Below are positions 43,340-53,862 of a stretch of 64,000 bases of DNA, in pieces (the stretch's first letter is position 1; every line of letters begins with the position of its first letter). Under the pieces are notes generated by a model. The model was not told where the DNA came from and did not search any database. It saw nothing but the letters and a program-made list of their open reading frames with translations. Origin of the DNA: Ignavibacteriales bacterium (GTDB lineage Bacteria; Bacteroidota; Ignavibacteria; Ignavibacteriales; Melioribacteraceae); contig JAIOYW010000004.1 in assembly GCA_021740915.1 (NCBI GenBank), positions 186,001 through 250,000 on the forward strand, written 5' to 3'. A program made the translations under genes and the position numbers.

Positions 43340-46108
43340 TTATTTCTTTTTCGGCGATTTTTTCTTCGCTGAAGGTTTAAGCTGATCTTTCAGAGCTGCT
43401 CTTGCTGCTGCAAGTTTAGCAATCGGAACACGGAATGGTGAACAGCTTACATAATTCAGCCCTGTTCTGTGGCAGAATTCAACGGACTCAGGATCACCGC
43501 CATGTTCTCCGCATATACCAACTTTAAGATCCGGATTAACACTGCGACCTTTGGAGGTTCCGATCTCAACCAACTGACCGACACCATTCTGGTCAATCGT
43601 CTCAAACGGATCACTCGGTATAATTTCTTTCTCAACATATGCCGGAAGGAAACTTGCACTATCATCTCTTGAGAGTCCAAGTGTTGTCTGAGTAAGATCG
43701 TTTGTTCCGAAACTGAAGAACTGAGCAACTTCTGCAATCTCATCTGCGGTCAAAGCAGCTCTCGGTAATTCAATCATTGTACCAACGAGATAATCAACTT
43801 TTTTCTTCTTTTCAGCAAAAACTTCTGCTGCAACTGAATTTACAATATTTGCCTGCATTTTGAGTTCATTAACATTGCCAACGAGAGGAATCATGATCTC
43901 AGGTTTTACCTTGATACCACTCTTGCTTACGTCAACGGCTGCTTCGAAAATCGCACGTGCCTGCATCTCAGTTATTTCAGGGTATTTAATTCCAAGACGG
44001 CACCCCCTGAATCCGAGCATCGGATTAAGTTCATGCAGAGCAGCCATTTTCTCCGTTACTTTTTTCGGAGCTACTTTTAATTCCTTTGCAACTTCAGCGA
44101 CTTCTTTTTCATTTGTCGGCAGGAATTCGTGGAGGGGCGGATCAAGTGTCCTGATAGTTACCGGTCGGCCTTCCATCACCTTAAAAATACCAGCAAAGTC
44201 GTCTCTCTGCAGAGGAAGAAGTTTGGCAAGAGCATTTTTCCTGCTCTCCAATGTCTCAGAGAGAATCATCTCACGAACAGCAGTAATCCTTTCACCGCCA
44301 AAAAACATATGTTCTGTTCTGCAAAGTCCAATTCCTTCCGCGCCGAATGCAATAGCATTCGAAGCCTGATCAGGCTGATCGGCATTAGTACGGACACCAA
44401 GTTTTTTAGCTTTGTCAGCCCAAACCATGAGGTCTTTAAAGGTTTTATATATTTTGGAATCCTTCTCGTCCATTTCTTTAGTTATCAAAACTTTGATAAC
44501 TTCTGAGGGCTGGGTTTTGATCTCACCGTATATAACTTCGCCTGTGGTTCCATCGACTGAAAGATTTTCTCCTTCCTTAATAACAATATCTTTACCGTCA
44601 ACAGTCATAATGCCTTTCTTATAGTCAATCTTTAAGGCACCGCAACCGGCTACGCAAACTTTACCCATCTGGCGGGCAACAAGAGCAGCGTGGCTTGTCA
44701 TACCGCCTTTGGCAGTAAGAATACCCTGAGCTGCTGACATTCCTTTGATATCTTCGGGAGAGGTTTCATTCCTGACAAGAATAACATTATGCCCTTTGGC
44801 AGCCATTTCTTCAGCATCCTGAGCGGAGAAAGCAATTTTTCCGCTTGCAGCGCCTGGTCCGGCATTCAATCCTTTCGTAAGATAACGGCCTTCGGCAATT
44901 GCTTTCTGCTTTTCTTTTGGATCAAAGATTGGTCTGAGAAGCTGGTTGAGTTGATTCGGTTCAATCCTAAGCAAAGCTTCTTCTTTGCTGATGAGTTTTT
45001 CACGTACCATATCAACAGCAATCCTGACAGCAGCGAATCCTGTACGTTTACCGACACGGCACTGCAACATCCAGAGTTTGCCCTGTTGAATCGTAAACTC
45101 AATATCCATCATATCTTTATAATGCAATTCGAGTTTTTTACGGAAATCGTCCAACTGGCCGTAAATCTTTTTATTATCCTTTTTCAGTTCTGAAATTGGA
45201 TGTGGAGTCCTTACACCGGCAACAACATCTTCACCCTGTGCATTAAAAAGATACTCACCGTAAAAAATATTTTCTCCGGATGCAGCATCTCTTGTAAAAG
45301 CAACCCCTGTTCCGGAATCTTCACCCATGTTACCGAATACCATTGACTGAACGTTTACTGCAGTTCCCCACTCTTCAGGAATATTATTCAATTTACGATA
45401 CACTTTGGCGCGGTCATTCATCCAGGAACTAAAAACTGCACCGACTGCACCCCAGAGCTGATCCATTGGATTATCCGGGAAATCGTGTCCGGTAATTTTT
45501 TTGATCTGCGCTTTAAATTTTGCAACGAGATCTTTTAAGTCCTCAGCAGTAAGTTCAGTATCGAGTTTAACTTTTTTCTGCTCTTTTTTCATCTCGATAA
45601 TTTCTTCAAATGGATCAGTTGCGTGCTTATCCATTGGTCTGAGTCCAAGAACTACGTCTCCATACATCTGTACAAAACGTCTGTAAGAATCGTAAGCAAA
45701 TCTTGGATTATTTGTTTTTTTGATCATAGCCTCAACTGTAACATCGTTAAGACCCAGGTTAAGTATCGTATCCATCATACCTGGCATTGATGCTCTCGCC
45801 CCGCTTCTTACGGACACAAGAAGAGGATTTTTAGTGTCACCGAATTTTGCACCCATCTCGGTTTCTACTTTTTTCAGTGAATCTTTAATCTCTTTTTCAA
45901 GACTTTTGGGGTACTTCTGCCCGTTCTTGTAATAATAAGTACAGACTTCGGTGGTAATAGTAAAACCAGCGGGAACTGGTAATCCAATATTAACCATTTC
46001 TGCCAGGTTTGCACCCTTTCCACCGAGTAGTGATTTCATATCAGCTTTACCTTCGGCTTTCTTGCCTCCAAAATAATAAACATATTTTGGCAATTTTGGT
46101 GTAGCCAT
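43340..46108 (-). CDS. ppdK: Pyruvate, phosphate dikinase
   Basis: 922 aa from ATG 46108, chosen because GGAGGT lies 6 bases upstream; an in-frame ATG nine codons earlier would put this site inside the gene. ATP-grasp domain at 15-340 ([29 protein letters not shown]), phosphohistidine domain with His473 in [19 protein letters not shown], and a PEP/pyruvate TIM barrel ([15 protein letters not shown], and CGEHGGDP with the catalytic Cys). It interconverts pyruvate + ATP + Pi and PEP + AMP + PPi, giving a route to gluconeogenesis or PPi-linked glycolysis. It lies 29 bases after lpxK, at the end of an envelope gene run. Confidence 0.97.
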   Translation of the reverse strand: MATPKLPKYVYYFGGKKAEGKADMKSLLGGKGANLAEMVNIGLPVPAGFTITTEVCTYYYKNGQKYPKSLEKEIKDSLKKVETEMGAKFGDTKNPLLVSVRSGARASMPGMMDTILNLGLNDVTVEAMIKKTNNPRFAYDSYRRFVQMYGDVVLGLRPMDKHATDPFEEIIEMKKEQKKVKLDTELTAEDLKDLVAKFKAQIKKITGHDFPDNPMDQLWGAVGAVFSSWMNDRAKVYRKLNNIPEEWGTAVNVQSMVFGNMGEDSGTGVAFTRDAASGENIFYGEYLFNAQGEDVVAGVRTPHPISELKKDNKKIYGQLDDFRKKLELHYKDMMDIEFTIQQGKLWMLQCRVGKRTGFAAVRIAVDMVREKLISKEEALLRIEPNQLNQLLRPIFDPKEKQKAIAEGRYLTKGLNAGPGAASGKIAFSAQDAEEMAAKGHNVILVRNETSPEDIKGMSAAQGILTAKGGMTSHAALVARQMGKVCVAGCGALKIDYKKGIMTVDGKDIVIKEGENLSVDGTTGEVIYGEIKTQPSEVIKVLITKEMDEKDSKIYKTFKDLMVWADKAKKLGVRTNADQPDQASNAIAFGAEGIGLCRTEHMFFGGERITAVREMILSETLESRKNALAKLLPLQRDDFAGIFKVMEGRPVTIRTLDPPLHEFLPTNEKEVAEVAKELKVAPKKVTEKMAALHELNPMLGFRGCRLGIKYPEITEMQARAIFEAAVDVSKSGIKVKPEIMIPLVGNVNELKMQANIVNSVAAEVFAEKKKKVDYLVGTMIELPRAALTADEIAEVAQFFSFGTNDLTQTTLGLSRDDSASFLPAYVEKEIIPSDPFETIDQNGVGQLVEIGTSKGRSVNPDLKVGICGEHGGDPESVEFCHRTGLNYVSCSPFRVPIAKLAAARAALKDQLKPSAKKKSPKKK

Positions 46109-46137
46109 CTTATGACCTCCGTTATTGTTATTCATTT

Positions 46138-47175
46138 TTAAATTATTAGTGAATTAAATTCTTCTTCGTTTTCGATTTTCAAAGAAATTTTGAGATAATA
46201 GATATCAATATCATCCAGTTCCTTTGAATAACCGTATAATTTTACAGCATCTTTCTGAGTTGTAAGCACAGAGTGGCTGTTTGTCTCGTAAAATTTTTTC
46301 CTTATCAATTGAATATCACCTGGCGTATAGTCCCTATGATCGCCGAAAAGTATTTTATTCTTTATGGAAACACCTGATTTTTCAATCAAGTTCAGAAAAG
46401 AATATGGTCTGGCAATACCACAAATAACAAGGCTTTCCTGACCAAGAAATTCATCAATTGGATAAGATTTATGTGTTTTAAGATCGAAAATTCCTGAATT
46501 CTCATAATAGCAATAAAACACTTTCTTGCCTTCAAAGTGCCTGACCAGATGATCAGGTATTCTCTCCGGTTGTGAAAATTTGCTATTAATCAGTATGATA
46601 TCCGCTCTCCGGGTCTCTTCGAATCCCTCTCTCATAATACCGAGAGGAATAGGTTTCTGATCATTTATGCCGGGACTTGTAATAAATCTCTGATCGATCA
46701 TCAGGATATTAATATCACGGTGAATCCACCTGTGTTGGAAAGCATCGTCCAATACGATCGAATCAACGCCTGTTTCTTTAATTAACCGTTTCGCCCCATC
46801 GACTCTGTTTTCAGATACTGCTGCGGCAACATGACACTCGTCAGCTACCAGAAACATTTCATCCCCGCTTTTAGTTACATCGAGGTTTGGAGAATTCCCT
46901 GTCGTATTCACTAAAAGATAGCCGCGTGTTTTCCTTCCGTAGCCCCTGCTGAGCACTCCGGGAACTTTCCCGTATCTTTTTAATAATTCCAGAAGATAAA
47001 TTGTTGCCGGGGTCTTTCCGGAACCTCCATATGTGAGATTCCCAACCGAAATCACCTTAGCCTGTACTTTTGATACCCTGAATAATCCCTTATTAAATAA
47101 TAGATTACGCAACCTGATAAAAAACGCATATACAGCCGAGAGGGGCAAAAGAAATATGTGAAATACTTTTTTCAA
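46138..47175 (-). CDS. lpxK: Tetraacyldisaccharide 4'-kinase
   Basis: 345 aa. N-terminal membrane-associated helix, then Walker A in [54 protein letters not shown] and [10 protein letters not shown], all LpxK traits. It phosphorylates the 4' position of the lipid A precursor at the inner membrane. The start is a TTG (47175) that overlaps the stop of the DUF374 gene (TTGA). lpxB lies one gene upstream. Confidence 0.95.
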   Translation of the reverse strand: MKKVFHIFLLPLSAVYAFFIRLRNLLFNKGLFRVSKVQAKVISVGNLTYGGSGKTPATIYLLELLKRYGKVPGVLSRGYGRKTRGYLLVNTTGNSPNLDVTKSGDEMFLVADECHVAAAVSENRVDGAKRLIKETGVDSIVLDDAFQHRWIHRDINILMIDQRFITSPGINDQKPIPLGIMREGFEETRRADIILINSKFSQPERIPDHLVRHFEGKKVFYCYYENSGIFDLKTHKSYPIDEFLGQESLVICGIARPYSFLNLIEKSGVSIKNKILFGDHRDYTPGDIQLIRKKFYETNSHSVLTTQKDAVKLYGYSKELDDIDIYYLKISLKIENEEEFNSLII

Positions 47176-47828
47176 TGCACTACTGCCATGTTTTGTAACT
47201 TGATGAGTGTCGATTCACATTCACTGATTTTCTGAGAAACATCCTCAAATGAAAGCTCGCTGCTGAAATAATGTGGTTCTGAATAAATTACGTGAACTTT
47301 ACTGAAAGGATATGGGAATTCAAACTTGTCCCAGCTATTCTGAAAAACTTTTTTTCTTCCATAATCTATTCCCATCAAAACAAGTGGTCTTCCGGTCCTT
47401 TTTGCTGCCACAACACAACCAGGCTTCATCTCACCGGCAGGTCCCCGTGGTCCATCCGGTGTAATCGCAATAGGATGGGCTGAAAGTTCATCGCCGGTCA
47501 ATACATCAAGTGCGTTCTTTCCTCCACGGCTGCTCGAGCCTCTGATAACCTTATATCCCCATCTATTAAGTATATTGGTGAGAATATCACCATCTTTGCT
47601 GGGGCTGACCAATGCGGCAAAATTCCTGCCAGAATGCAGATACCAGCCTGCCAGCATTTTTGTGTGCCAAAATGCAACTATTGGTTTCTCTCCTTCTGAG
47701 ATTAACTTGTTCACTATACCTTTGTTGGTAATCTTGAAACTCAAAGTTCTGCAAACAAAATTCGTGACATAAAATAACAACTTCCTGCCAAGAAAATTCT
47801 TTAACTGTTTTGCATTATTCTCCGGCAT
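47172..47828 (-). CDS. DUF374 lysophospholipid-acyltransferase-like protein
   Basis: 218 aa from ATG 47828, inside the end of lpxB. The DUF374 segment is clear: VAFWHTKMLAGWYL with the acyltransferase-like His, LVSPSKDGDILTNIL, RGSSSRGGKNALDVL and the Glu/Asp-Gly block ITPDGPRGPAGEMKPG. Family members acylate lipid A precursors or related lipids (the LpxL/HtrB-like role in organisms lacking LpxL). Flanked by lpxB and lpxK, so it is very likely the secondary acyltransferase of this lipid A pathway. Confidence 0.88.
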   Translation of the reverse strand: MPENNAKQLKNFLGRKLLFYVTNFVCRTLSFKITNKGIVNKLISEGEKPIVAFWHTKMLAGWYLHSGRNFAALVSPSKDGDILTNILNRWGYKVIRGSSSRGGKNALDVLTGDELSAHPIAITPDGPRGPAGEMKPGCVVAAKRTGRPLVLMGIDYGRKKVFQNSWDKFEFPYPFSKVHVIYSEPHYFSSELSFEDVSQKISECESTLIKLQNMAVVH

Positions 47829-48951
47829 CAATTAACCTGCTGATAATTTTCGCTGCACTTCGGGAAGCGCCTCCCTGCCCAAGTTTTTCTCTTATTACCC
47901 TAAGACCCTTTTTAATTCTTTCATACTCTTCTGTATTGAAGAAAACAGATTTTGTTTCGGAGTAAACATTTTCAGATGTAAGTTGTTCCTGAATAATCTC
48001 TTTAACAACATTTTCACCTGCAATAATATTAGCCATAGCGAGGTTTTTGATTTTGACAAGTTGTTTGCCGATAAAATAGGTAAGAGGACTCGTGGCATAA
48101 ACAACCAAAAATGGATTCCCAATTACAGATGCTTCAAGAGTGGATGTCCCTGATTTGATAATCCCAAAATGGCTGTGATAAAGCAAGTCATAATTCTCAT
48201 TTTTTGCAGTAATCAGATCAAATCCCGGCACAATATCTTTATATATTTTTTCATCAATGTGTGCGGGAGAAACAACCACAGGAACGATATCTAATTCCTT
48301 TCGGAGTTTTTCTGCAGCAACTGAAATGGCAGGTAAAATAGCTTTAATTTCCTGAACTCTTGATCCCGGAAAAAGAGCTAGGATTTTTTTTGCCGGATCA
48401 ATGCCAAGATTTGAACAAAATTCTTCCCTTGAAATAAAATTGTGGGCATTAATTCTGTCAATAAGCGGATGACCTGTATAATCCGAAGGAACGCCGTACT
48501 TTTGGTATATCTCCTCTTCGAACGGAAAAACAACAAGCATCCTGTCCACATACTTCCTGATTTTATGAATCCTGTTAAATCCCCATGCCCAAATCTGCGG
48601 AGCTATGTAATAAATTACTCTGATTCCAGACTTTTTAAACTTTGCAGCCATTCTAAGGTTGAAACCGGGATAATCGATTAAAACCACCGTACGGATGTTC
48701 TCTCTTTGCACAAAATCTATCAGCCGGTTCTGAACTCGCCTTATAAAAGGAAGATGTTTTATTACCTCGGCAAAGCCAAGAAATGCAAGATCTTTCATAT
48801 GGTAAAGCAGATTTAACCCCTCACTCTGCATTTTATCACCGCCGACTCCAAAGAACTCAAAGGAAGAGTTTTCCTTTTTTAATTCTCTTAAAAGCGCCGC
48901 TCCGTGCATATCCCCGGATGCTTCACCAGCTATCAAAAGAATCTTACTCAA
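47815..48951 (-). CDS. lpxB: Lipid-A-disaccharide synthase
   Basis: 378 aa GT19 enzyme. Markers: ILLIAGEASGDMHGAALL at the N terminus, FFGVGGDKMQSEGLNLL, YYIAPQIWAWGFNRI, YTGHPLID, ALFPGSRVQEIKAILP and KSGTSTLEASVIGNPFLVVY. It joins UDP-diacylglucosamine and lipid X. Start is a TTG at 48951 overlapping the methyltransferase stop (TTGA). The gene order lpxB-DUF374-lpxK puts three lipid A steps on one transcript. Confidence 0.96.
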   Translation of the reverse strand: MSKILLIAGEASGDMHGAALLRELKKENSSFEFFGVGGDKMQSEGLNLLYHMKDLAFLGFAEVIKHLPFIRRVQNRLIDFVQRENIRTVVLIDYPGFNLRMAAKFKKSGIRVIYYIAPQIWAWGFNRIHKIRKYVDRMLVVFPFEEEIYQKYGVPSDYTGHPLIDRINAHNFISREEFCSNLGIDPAKKILALFPGSRVQEIKAILPAISVAAEKLRKELDIVPVVVSPAHIDEKIYKDIVPGFDLITAKNENYDLLYHSHFGIIKSGTSTLEASVIGNPFLVVYATSPLTYFIGKQLVKIKNLAMANIIAGENVVKEIIQEQLTSENVYSETKSVFFNTEEYERIKKGLRVIREKLGQGGASRSAAKIISRLIDAGE

Positions 48952-49532
48952 AAATTAACCACGTAGATAATAATAATTAAAAAAGTTACAAGTGAAATAG
49001 CCTGTAATGTCCTTCTTTCAGATCTCAGTCCAGCCGCAAAATTGAAAGGAGGCTGTTCGAGTTTAGTGTTCGAGTATTTTTTTAATGAAGGTATAAGTCT
49101 TGGCACTTTCGATCTGAAGTGGATGTACTCCTCACCAAATTTTTTCTCGAGGAAATCCTCTTCACCTTTAATAATTATTCTGTACTGGACATAAAAGAAT
49201 AAAAGTGCTCCAATCTGGAGGTAAGGGAAAAGCGCCATTGACATAATTCCAACACCGAAATAAATCAGTATATTCCCCAGATAAAGAGGATTCCTGACAT
49301 AAGCAAATGGTCCGGTAACAACAAGATAGGTACCTCCGACATCTCCGGTTGTGCGTGTTTCACTTCCGGCAATTGTTACTCCCCATAAACGAAAAAATTC
49401 GCCAATAAGGATAATTGCAAATCCGCCAACCATCGTATAAATAGTCGGCTCTGCAAGGAAAACCATTACAATTAAAAAAGGAATCGGGGTGTAACTTCTG
49501 TATTTAAATACTATTTTGGAAAAATTTTCCAT
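48948..49532 (-). CDS. Isoprenylcysteine-methyltransferase-like membrane protein (PEMT/ICMT family)
   Basis: 194 aa with about four membrane helices. The family block GPFAYVRNPLYLGNILIYFG, then FLEKKFGEEYIHFRSKVPRLIP, is intact and forms the SAM-binding cap. It is followed by one more C-terminal helix. Members methylate phosphatidylethanolamine, prenylcysteine or undefined lipids. It is placed between a phosphatase gene and lpxB, suggesting an envelope lipid substrate (inference). Confidence 0.8.
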   Translation of the reverse strand: MENFSKIVFKYRSYTPIPFLIVMVFLAEPTIYTMVGGFAIILIGEFFRLWGVTIAGSETRTTGDVGGTYLVVTGPFAYVRNPLYLGNILIYFGVGIMSMALFPYLQIGALLFFYVQYRIIIKGEEDFLEKKFGEEYIHFRSKVPRLIPSLKKYSNTKLEQPPFNFAAGLRSERRTLQAISLVTFLIIIIYVVNF

Positions 49533-49534
49533 AA

Positions 49535-50263
49535 TTAACCCATTTTATACGCTTCTGCTCTTCTCAACTCAGCCTGATGACGTTTCCTGATTTTTTTTCT
49601 GCCTTCCATTTCGGCAAGTTTGACCAGAATGTCAAAAAAATCGTTAAAAGGAGAGAAACTGATTTTATTAATATTACATAATCTTTTGAGCGTCTGTCTC
49701 GCAAATATAAAATCGCAGTATTGTGCCGCACATAAATCCGAATAACCATCGCCTATATAGATCGTAATTTCTTCATCGGAAGAATGTGATAGAATATGAT
49801 TACGCTTACAATTGGCACATTTGCTGCAATTTTCATCGGTATATGGAAATAACGGTATTATCGTACCTTCCGGAGTGATACTGCAGGAATTTGAATAAAC
49901 CGTCATGTGATGTAATCCTGCGTTTCCCAAAATCTTTTTGATATAGAGATCCAATCCGTCACTGACAATAAACACTTCATGCCCGGATCTTTCACAGTGT
50001 TTAAGGAATTCATGAAACCCGGGGCGGAGATTTATCTGATTAAAAAAATCAGTAAATTTTCCGGCATCGTAAGCCGGGACTGTTGCGAGCATTTCTCTCC
50101 AGGATGTGACAGAATCAATATCACCCTTAATCCAGCGGTCGATTATTTGTTTTACTTCCTCAACATCACCGAATTTGAGAAGCATATTCTCACCGACATC
50201 AATATCAGTAACGGTACCATCGAAATCGATAAATATTTTAAATCTGTGCCGGAAGTCCGTCAT
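49535..50263 (-). CDS. MtnX-like HAD phosphatase
   Basis: 242 aa. HAD motif I FIDFDGTVTDIDVG with Asp13 and Asp15, motif II VSDGLD and motif IV YIGDGYSDLCAAQYCD. A Cys cluster CSKCANCKRNHI in the middle is shared with MtnX and related phosphoserine-phosphatase-like proteins and may bind a metal. MtnX acts in methionine salvage, but no other mtn gene is nearby, so the substrate is open. The start overlaps the smc stop (ATGA), so it is translated after SMC. Confidence 0.82.
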   Translation of the reverse strand: MTDFRHRFKIFIDFDGTVTDIDVGENMLLKFGDVEEVKQIIDRWIKGDIDSVTSWREMLATVPAYDAGKFTDFFNQINLRPGFHEFLKHCERSGHEVFIVSDGLDLYIKKILGNAGLHHMTVYSNSCSITPEGTIIPLFPYTDENCSKCANCKRNHILSHSSDEEITIYIGDGYSDLCAAQYCDFIFARQTLKRLCNINKISFSPFNDFFDILVKLAEMEGRKKIRKRHQAELRRAEAYKMG

Positions 50264-53200
50264 TTCTGTATCTCAAAATCCTGACTAAATCTGACAGCAG
50301 CAATCTTTGAAACACCTTCTTCCTGCATTGTAACACCGTAAAGAGTTTCAGCGGCTTCCATAGTCCGTTTATTATGAGTAACAACAATGAACTGAGTATT
50401 ATTGCTGAACTTATCCAATAGATTCGTAAATCTGTCAACATTCGCATCATCAAGCGGAGCATCAACTTCATCAAGGATACAGAATGGAGAAGGTTTAACA
50501 AGATAGATTGCAAATAGCAGTGCTGTTGCTGTAAGAGTTTTTTCTCCGCCGGAAAGCAATTCGATATTCGTAGGACGCTTGCCTCTTGGTTTGGCAACAA
50601 TCTCTATTTTAGCTTCAAGAGGATCCTGATCCTCTTCAATAAGCAGGTCAGCTTCATCATCCTCGCTAAAAAGACTCTGGAAAATTTGCCTGAAATTTGC
50701 CCTTATCTGCTCGAATGTTTCGATGAATATTCGTTGTGCAGTTGTATTAATCTCAGCGATTGTCTCAACAAGGTCTTTCTCAGAATTTATCAGATCATCT
50801 CTCTGCTTAAGCAGAAAATCCATTCTTTCCTTTTCTTTCTCATATTCACCGAAGGCAAGCAGGTTAACCATACCGAAATTTTTCTTGGACTCTTTAAGTT
50901 TGTGTATCTCCTCCTTCTCCAGATCAAGTGGAAAGTTTTCATCATGTTCAAGATTCTGAAAGTCCAGATCGTAGTCGTATTCTTCCTTGAGGTAATCTTT
51001 GACATAACGGAGCCGGTAGCTAATTTCATTAGTTTTAAGATCAATCTGATGAAGTTTGTCAAGATGAGAAATTTTCTCGTTTTTATATCGATCCAACTGA
51101 AGGCTGTTTTCTGACGATTCACTTTTCTTTGTATTCAGCAATTTTTCTATCTCTGCTTCTTCAGCATAAAGAGTTTGTCGTTGCCCATGGATCTCGTCAT
51201 ATTCAAACTTATAATCCTCAATAAGATCGTCAATATTAGTAAGCTCTGAAGTGAGAGTTTCTATCTCCTTTTCCCTTCTGGAAATTCCTGCAAGAATATT
51301 CTGCTTGGCCCTGCCGGCATTTTTGAGTGAGAGATCATTATTCTGCCACAAACCTTTCAGTCTCTCAAGAGCAACTTTCTCCTCATTCAGTCTGCTGATT
51401 GCAGTATTAAAATTTTTCTCAAAAACTCTGAGCTGAGATTCAAGCTCCTTGATAATCTTTTCGGACGCAACTTTTTCCTCACGAACCTGACTTATCTCTT
51501 CCTCTTTAGTGCGGATTTCTTCAGAATTATCTACCATCCGTTCTTTGAACCCTGATAATTCACCTGCTGATTTTTCTATATTCTCTAAGGTTTTCTGTTT
51601 TTCAAATTCAAACTGAGCTATTGATTTTTCGACTAATATCAGATCAGATGAAAACTGTTTCTCTTCTGTGATGATTATTTCGGTTTCAATGCCTGATAAC
51701 TGTTCTTCAATCTCCTTAATCTCAGATCTCACCTGTTCCAGAGTTTTTTCATGACGTGGACGTTCTCCCTTAAGGTTTTGAAGAAGCTGTTTGCGTCCGA
51801 AAACCGTTTCCTCAGGCTTTGGGCGGGATCCGGCTAATACGGTTCCATTCGAATTTATAAAGTCGCCTTCAAGAGTCGTAAAACTAAAATTCGGGTACTT
51901 ATGAAATAACTCGAGTGCATCATTTATAGTTTTAGTAACAACAGTTCCGGCTAAAAGCTGCGAATAATATGGTTTCCATTTTTTATCCGCCTTCACTTCA
52001 CCATCAGCCCATGAAACGAACTGTTTTTCAGATTCCAATTTCTTAAGCAGTCTTTTATCACCAAAATAGCGGAGGCGCTCCAGGAGACTTCTTTTCTTCA
52101 ACTCCTTCCTAAGCAGAACAAAAGCGGCTTTCCCCTGATCGTTTTCTCTAAGATATTTCACTGCCTTCTGAAGCTCAGAACTGTCCTTAATCAGGAGATT
52201 ATTCAGATTGTTTTTTACAGCAGATTCAATTGCATCCCTGAATTTTTCATCAGTTGTTCCTGTATCGGCAAGCAGGACTTTATCAGCAGCTTTCCATGTG
52301 TTATCCTCGAGCAGCTTCTTTAGTCCCTGTGAAATGCCCTCATAATTTGTCAAAAGGTCCTGGAAGAAATCTATCTTATCATTCAGACTACTGAGGAGAG
52401 TTTTTTCCTCATGTTCCTTTTCTTTTAAGCCATTCAACCTATTAGTCAGATCAGTCCTTAACTGAGTTCTCTGCTCAATCTCCTGCCGGAGATTAGTAAT
52501 TTGTTCAACCAGTCCGGATTGTTTCGAAACTTCGATCTGAATATTATGTTCCGCAAGTGAGAGTGACTCTTTTAGTTTTGCTAAATGTGATTCCGTCCTT
52601 TCAATCTCAGCATTCAGCTTTTGGATATCCCGGTGAAGTGTTTTAAGGTCGTTTTCCCTGCTGGCAACCTCTCTTATCTTGACTGCTTCTGAATCGTTCT
52701 TTTCCTTAATCAGGTTACGCTGAGAATCAAAATCTTTTTTCCTTGCTTCAACATCCTCATTAAGATGCGCGATCTCAGTTTCCTTTGCGGAGATCAGTCC
52801 TGATAATTCTTTTTCCTGTTTTACACGATCTTCAATCTCGAATTCAGTTTCTTCAATTTCAATTTTTAATTCTTCTATTTCATCCCGGTACTTAACAATT
52901 GACTTGGAGCCAGATTTTTTTCTTTCTTCTGTGACAGAGATTGCATTATTCAAAGCATGAATTTTTTCAGTTTTGAATGCAACCGATTCTCTTTTTTCCC
53001 TCAGAGTTGATTCAATCCTGATTATTTCATCTTTGATCTCATTTACAATTTTTTGATACTCAGTAATTTTGATATCAAGTTCGGCTTGCTTATGATCTAA
53101 TTCAGATTTTTCAAGTGTCAGAGATTCGAATTGTAAAGCAAAGGAATATGATTCGTTGATCGAGTATTTGATCTCTTTTTCTTTTAGCTCATCAATAAGA

Positions 53201-53850
53201 ATTTTGTACTTTTCAGCACGTTTTGCTTGTTTTTCAAGATTTTTAACTGATTTTTCAACTTCACTGACAATATCGTTCACCCTGGCAAGGTCAACTTTTA
53301 CTTCATCAAGTTTTTTAAGTGAGAGTTTACGGCGAAGTTTATATTTATTTACTCCAGCAGCTTCTTCGAATAGCCTTCTTCGCTCATCTGCTTTACTGCT
53401 GAGTATTGTTTCCACCATCTTCAATTCAATCACCGAATAGGCATTCGCGCCCATACCAGTATCCATAAAAAGACTTGTAATATCTTTCAGGCGGCAAAGA
53501 TTTTTGTTCAGAAGGTATTCGCTTTCACCCGATCTGAAAATTCTTCGTGTAATTGTAACTTCAGAGTATTCACTAGGAAGTTTACCTTTATCGTTGACAA
53601 GGGTAAGTGAAACTTCCGACATACCCATAGGTTTCTTAGTTCTGGAACCGTTAAAAATAACGCTTTCCATTTTATCGCTTCTGAGTGTGCTTGATTTCTG
53701 TTCTCCAAGTACCCAGCGGATTGCATCGACAATATTTGTTTTTCCACAACCGTTAGGTCCCACTATTGAAGTGATACCCTTATTAAAATTCACCTGTGTT
53801 TTATTGGCGAAGGACTTAAATCCCAGTATTTCGAGTTTAGATAGATACAA
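50260..53850 (-). CDS. smc: Chromosome segregation protein SMC
   Basis: 1196 aa. Walker A at 31-38 in IVGPNGCGKTNIVDAIRW, then long coiled coils at about 170-500 and 680-1010, a hinge domain around 510-670, and the C-terminal head with LLSGGEKTLTATALLFAIY and Walker B FCILDEVDAPLDDANVDR. SMC dimers with ScpA and ScpB load onto DNA and fold the chromosome; scpAB are not in the window. The start is a TTG at 53850 behind AGGTG. It sits 12 bases after a GH2-like gene within an envelope gene run, an unusual place. Confidence 0.97.
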   Translation of the reverse strand: MYLSKLEILGFKSFANKTQVNFNKGITSIVGPNGCGKTNIVDAIRWVLGEQKSSTLRSDKMESVIFNGSRTKKPMGMSEVSLTLVNDKGKLPSEYSEVTITRRIFRSGESEYLLNKNLCRLKDITSLFMDTGMGANAYSVIELKMVETILSSKADERRRLFEEAAGVNKYKLRRKLSLKKLDEVKVDLARVNDIVSEVEKSVKNLEKQAKRAEKYKILIDELKEKEIKYSINESYSFALQFESLTLEKSELDHKQAELDIKITEYQKIVNEIKDEIIRIESTLREKRESVAFKTEKIHALNNAISVTEERKKSGSKSIVKYRDEIEELKIEIEETEFEIEDRVKQEKELSGLISAKETEIAHLNEDVEARKKDFDSQRNLIKEKNDSEAVKIREVASRENDLKTLHRDIQKLNAEIERTESHLAKLKESLSLAEHNIQIEVSKQSGLVEQITNLRQEIEQRTQLRTDLTNRLNGLKEKEHEEKTLLSSLNDKIDFFQDLLTNYEGISQGLKKLLEDNTWKAADKVLLADTGTTDEKFRDAIESAVKNNLNNLLIKDSSELQKAVKYLRENDQGKAAFVLLRKELKKRSLLERLRYFGDKRLLKKLESEKQFVSWADGEVKADKKWKPYYSQLLAGTVVTKTINDALELFHKYPNFSFTTLEGDFINSNGTVLAGSRPKPEETVFGRKQLLQNLKGERPRHEKTLEQVRSEIKEIEEQLSGIETEIIITEEKQFSSDLILVEKSIAQFEFEKQKTLENIEKSAGELSGFKERMVDNSEEIRTKEEEISQVREEKVASEKIIKELESQLRVFEKNFNTAISRLNEEKVALERLKGLWQNNDLSLKNAGRAKQNILAGISRREKEIETLTSELTNIDDLIEDYKFEYDEIHGQRQTLYAEEAEIEKLLNTKKSESSENSLQLDRYKNEKISHLDKLHQIDLKTNEISYRLRYVKDYLKEEYDYDLDFQNLEHDENFPLDLEKEEIHKLKESKKNFGMVNLLAFGEYEKEKERMDFLLKQRDDLINSEKDLVETIAEINTTAQRIFIETFEQIRANFRQIFQSLFSEDDEADLLIEEDQDPLEAKIEIVAKPRGKRPTNIELLSGGEKTLTATALLFAIYLVKPSPFCILDEVDAPLDDANVDRFTNLLDKFSNNTQFIVVTHNKRTMEAAETLYGVTMQEEGVSKIAAVRFSQDFEIQK

Positions 53851-53862
53851 TTTTCACCTGTT

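Noticed and set aside
43860-44369. A 169-codon open frame on the plus strand
   Set aside because: It lies fully antisense to ppdK, whose family motifs run through the same bases. Low-complexity Ser/Ile/Arg composition typical of a shadow frame.
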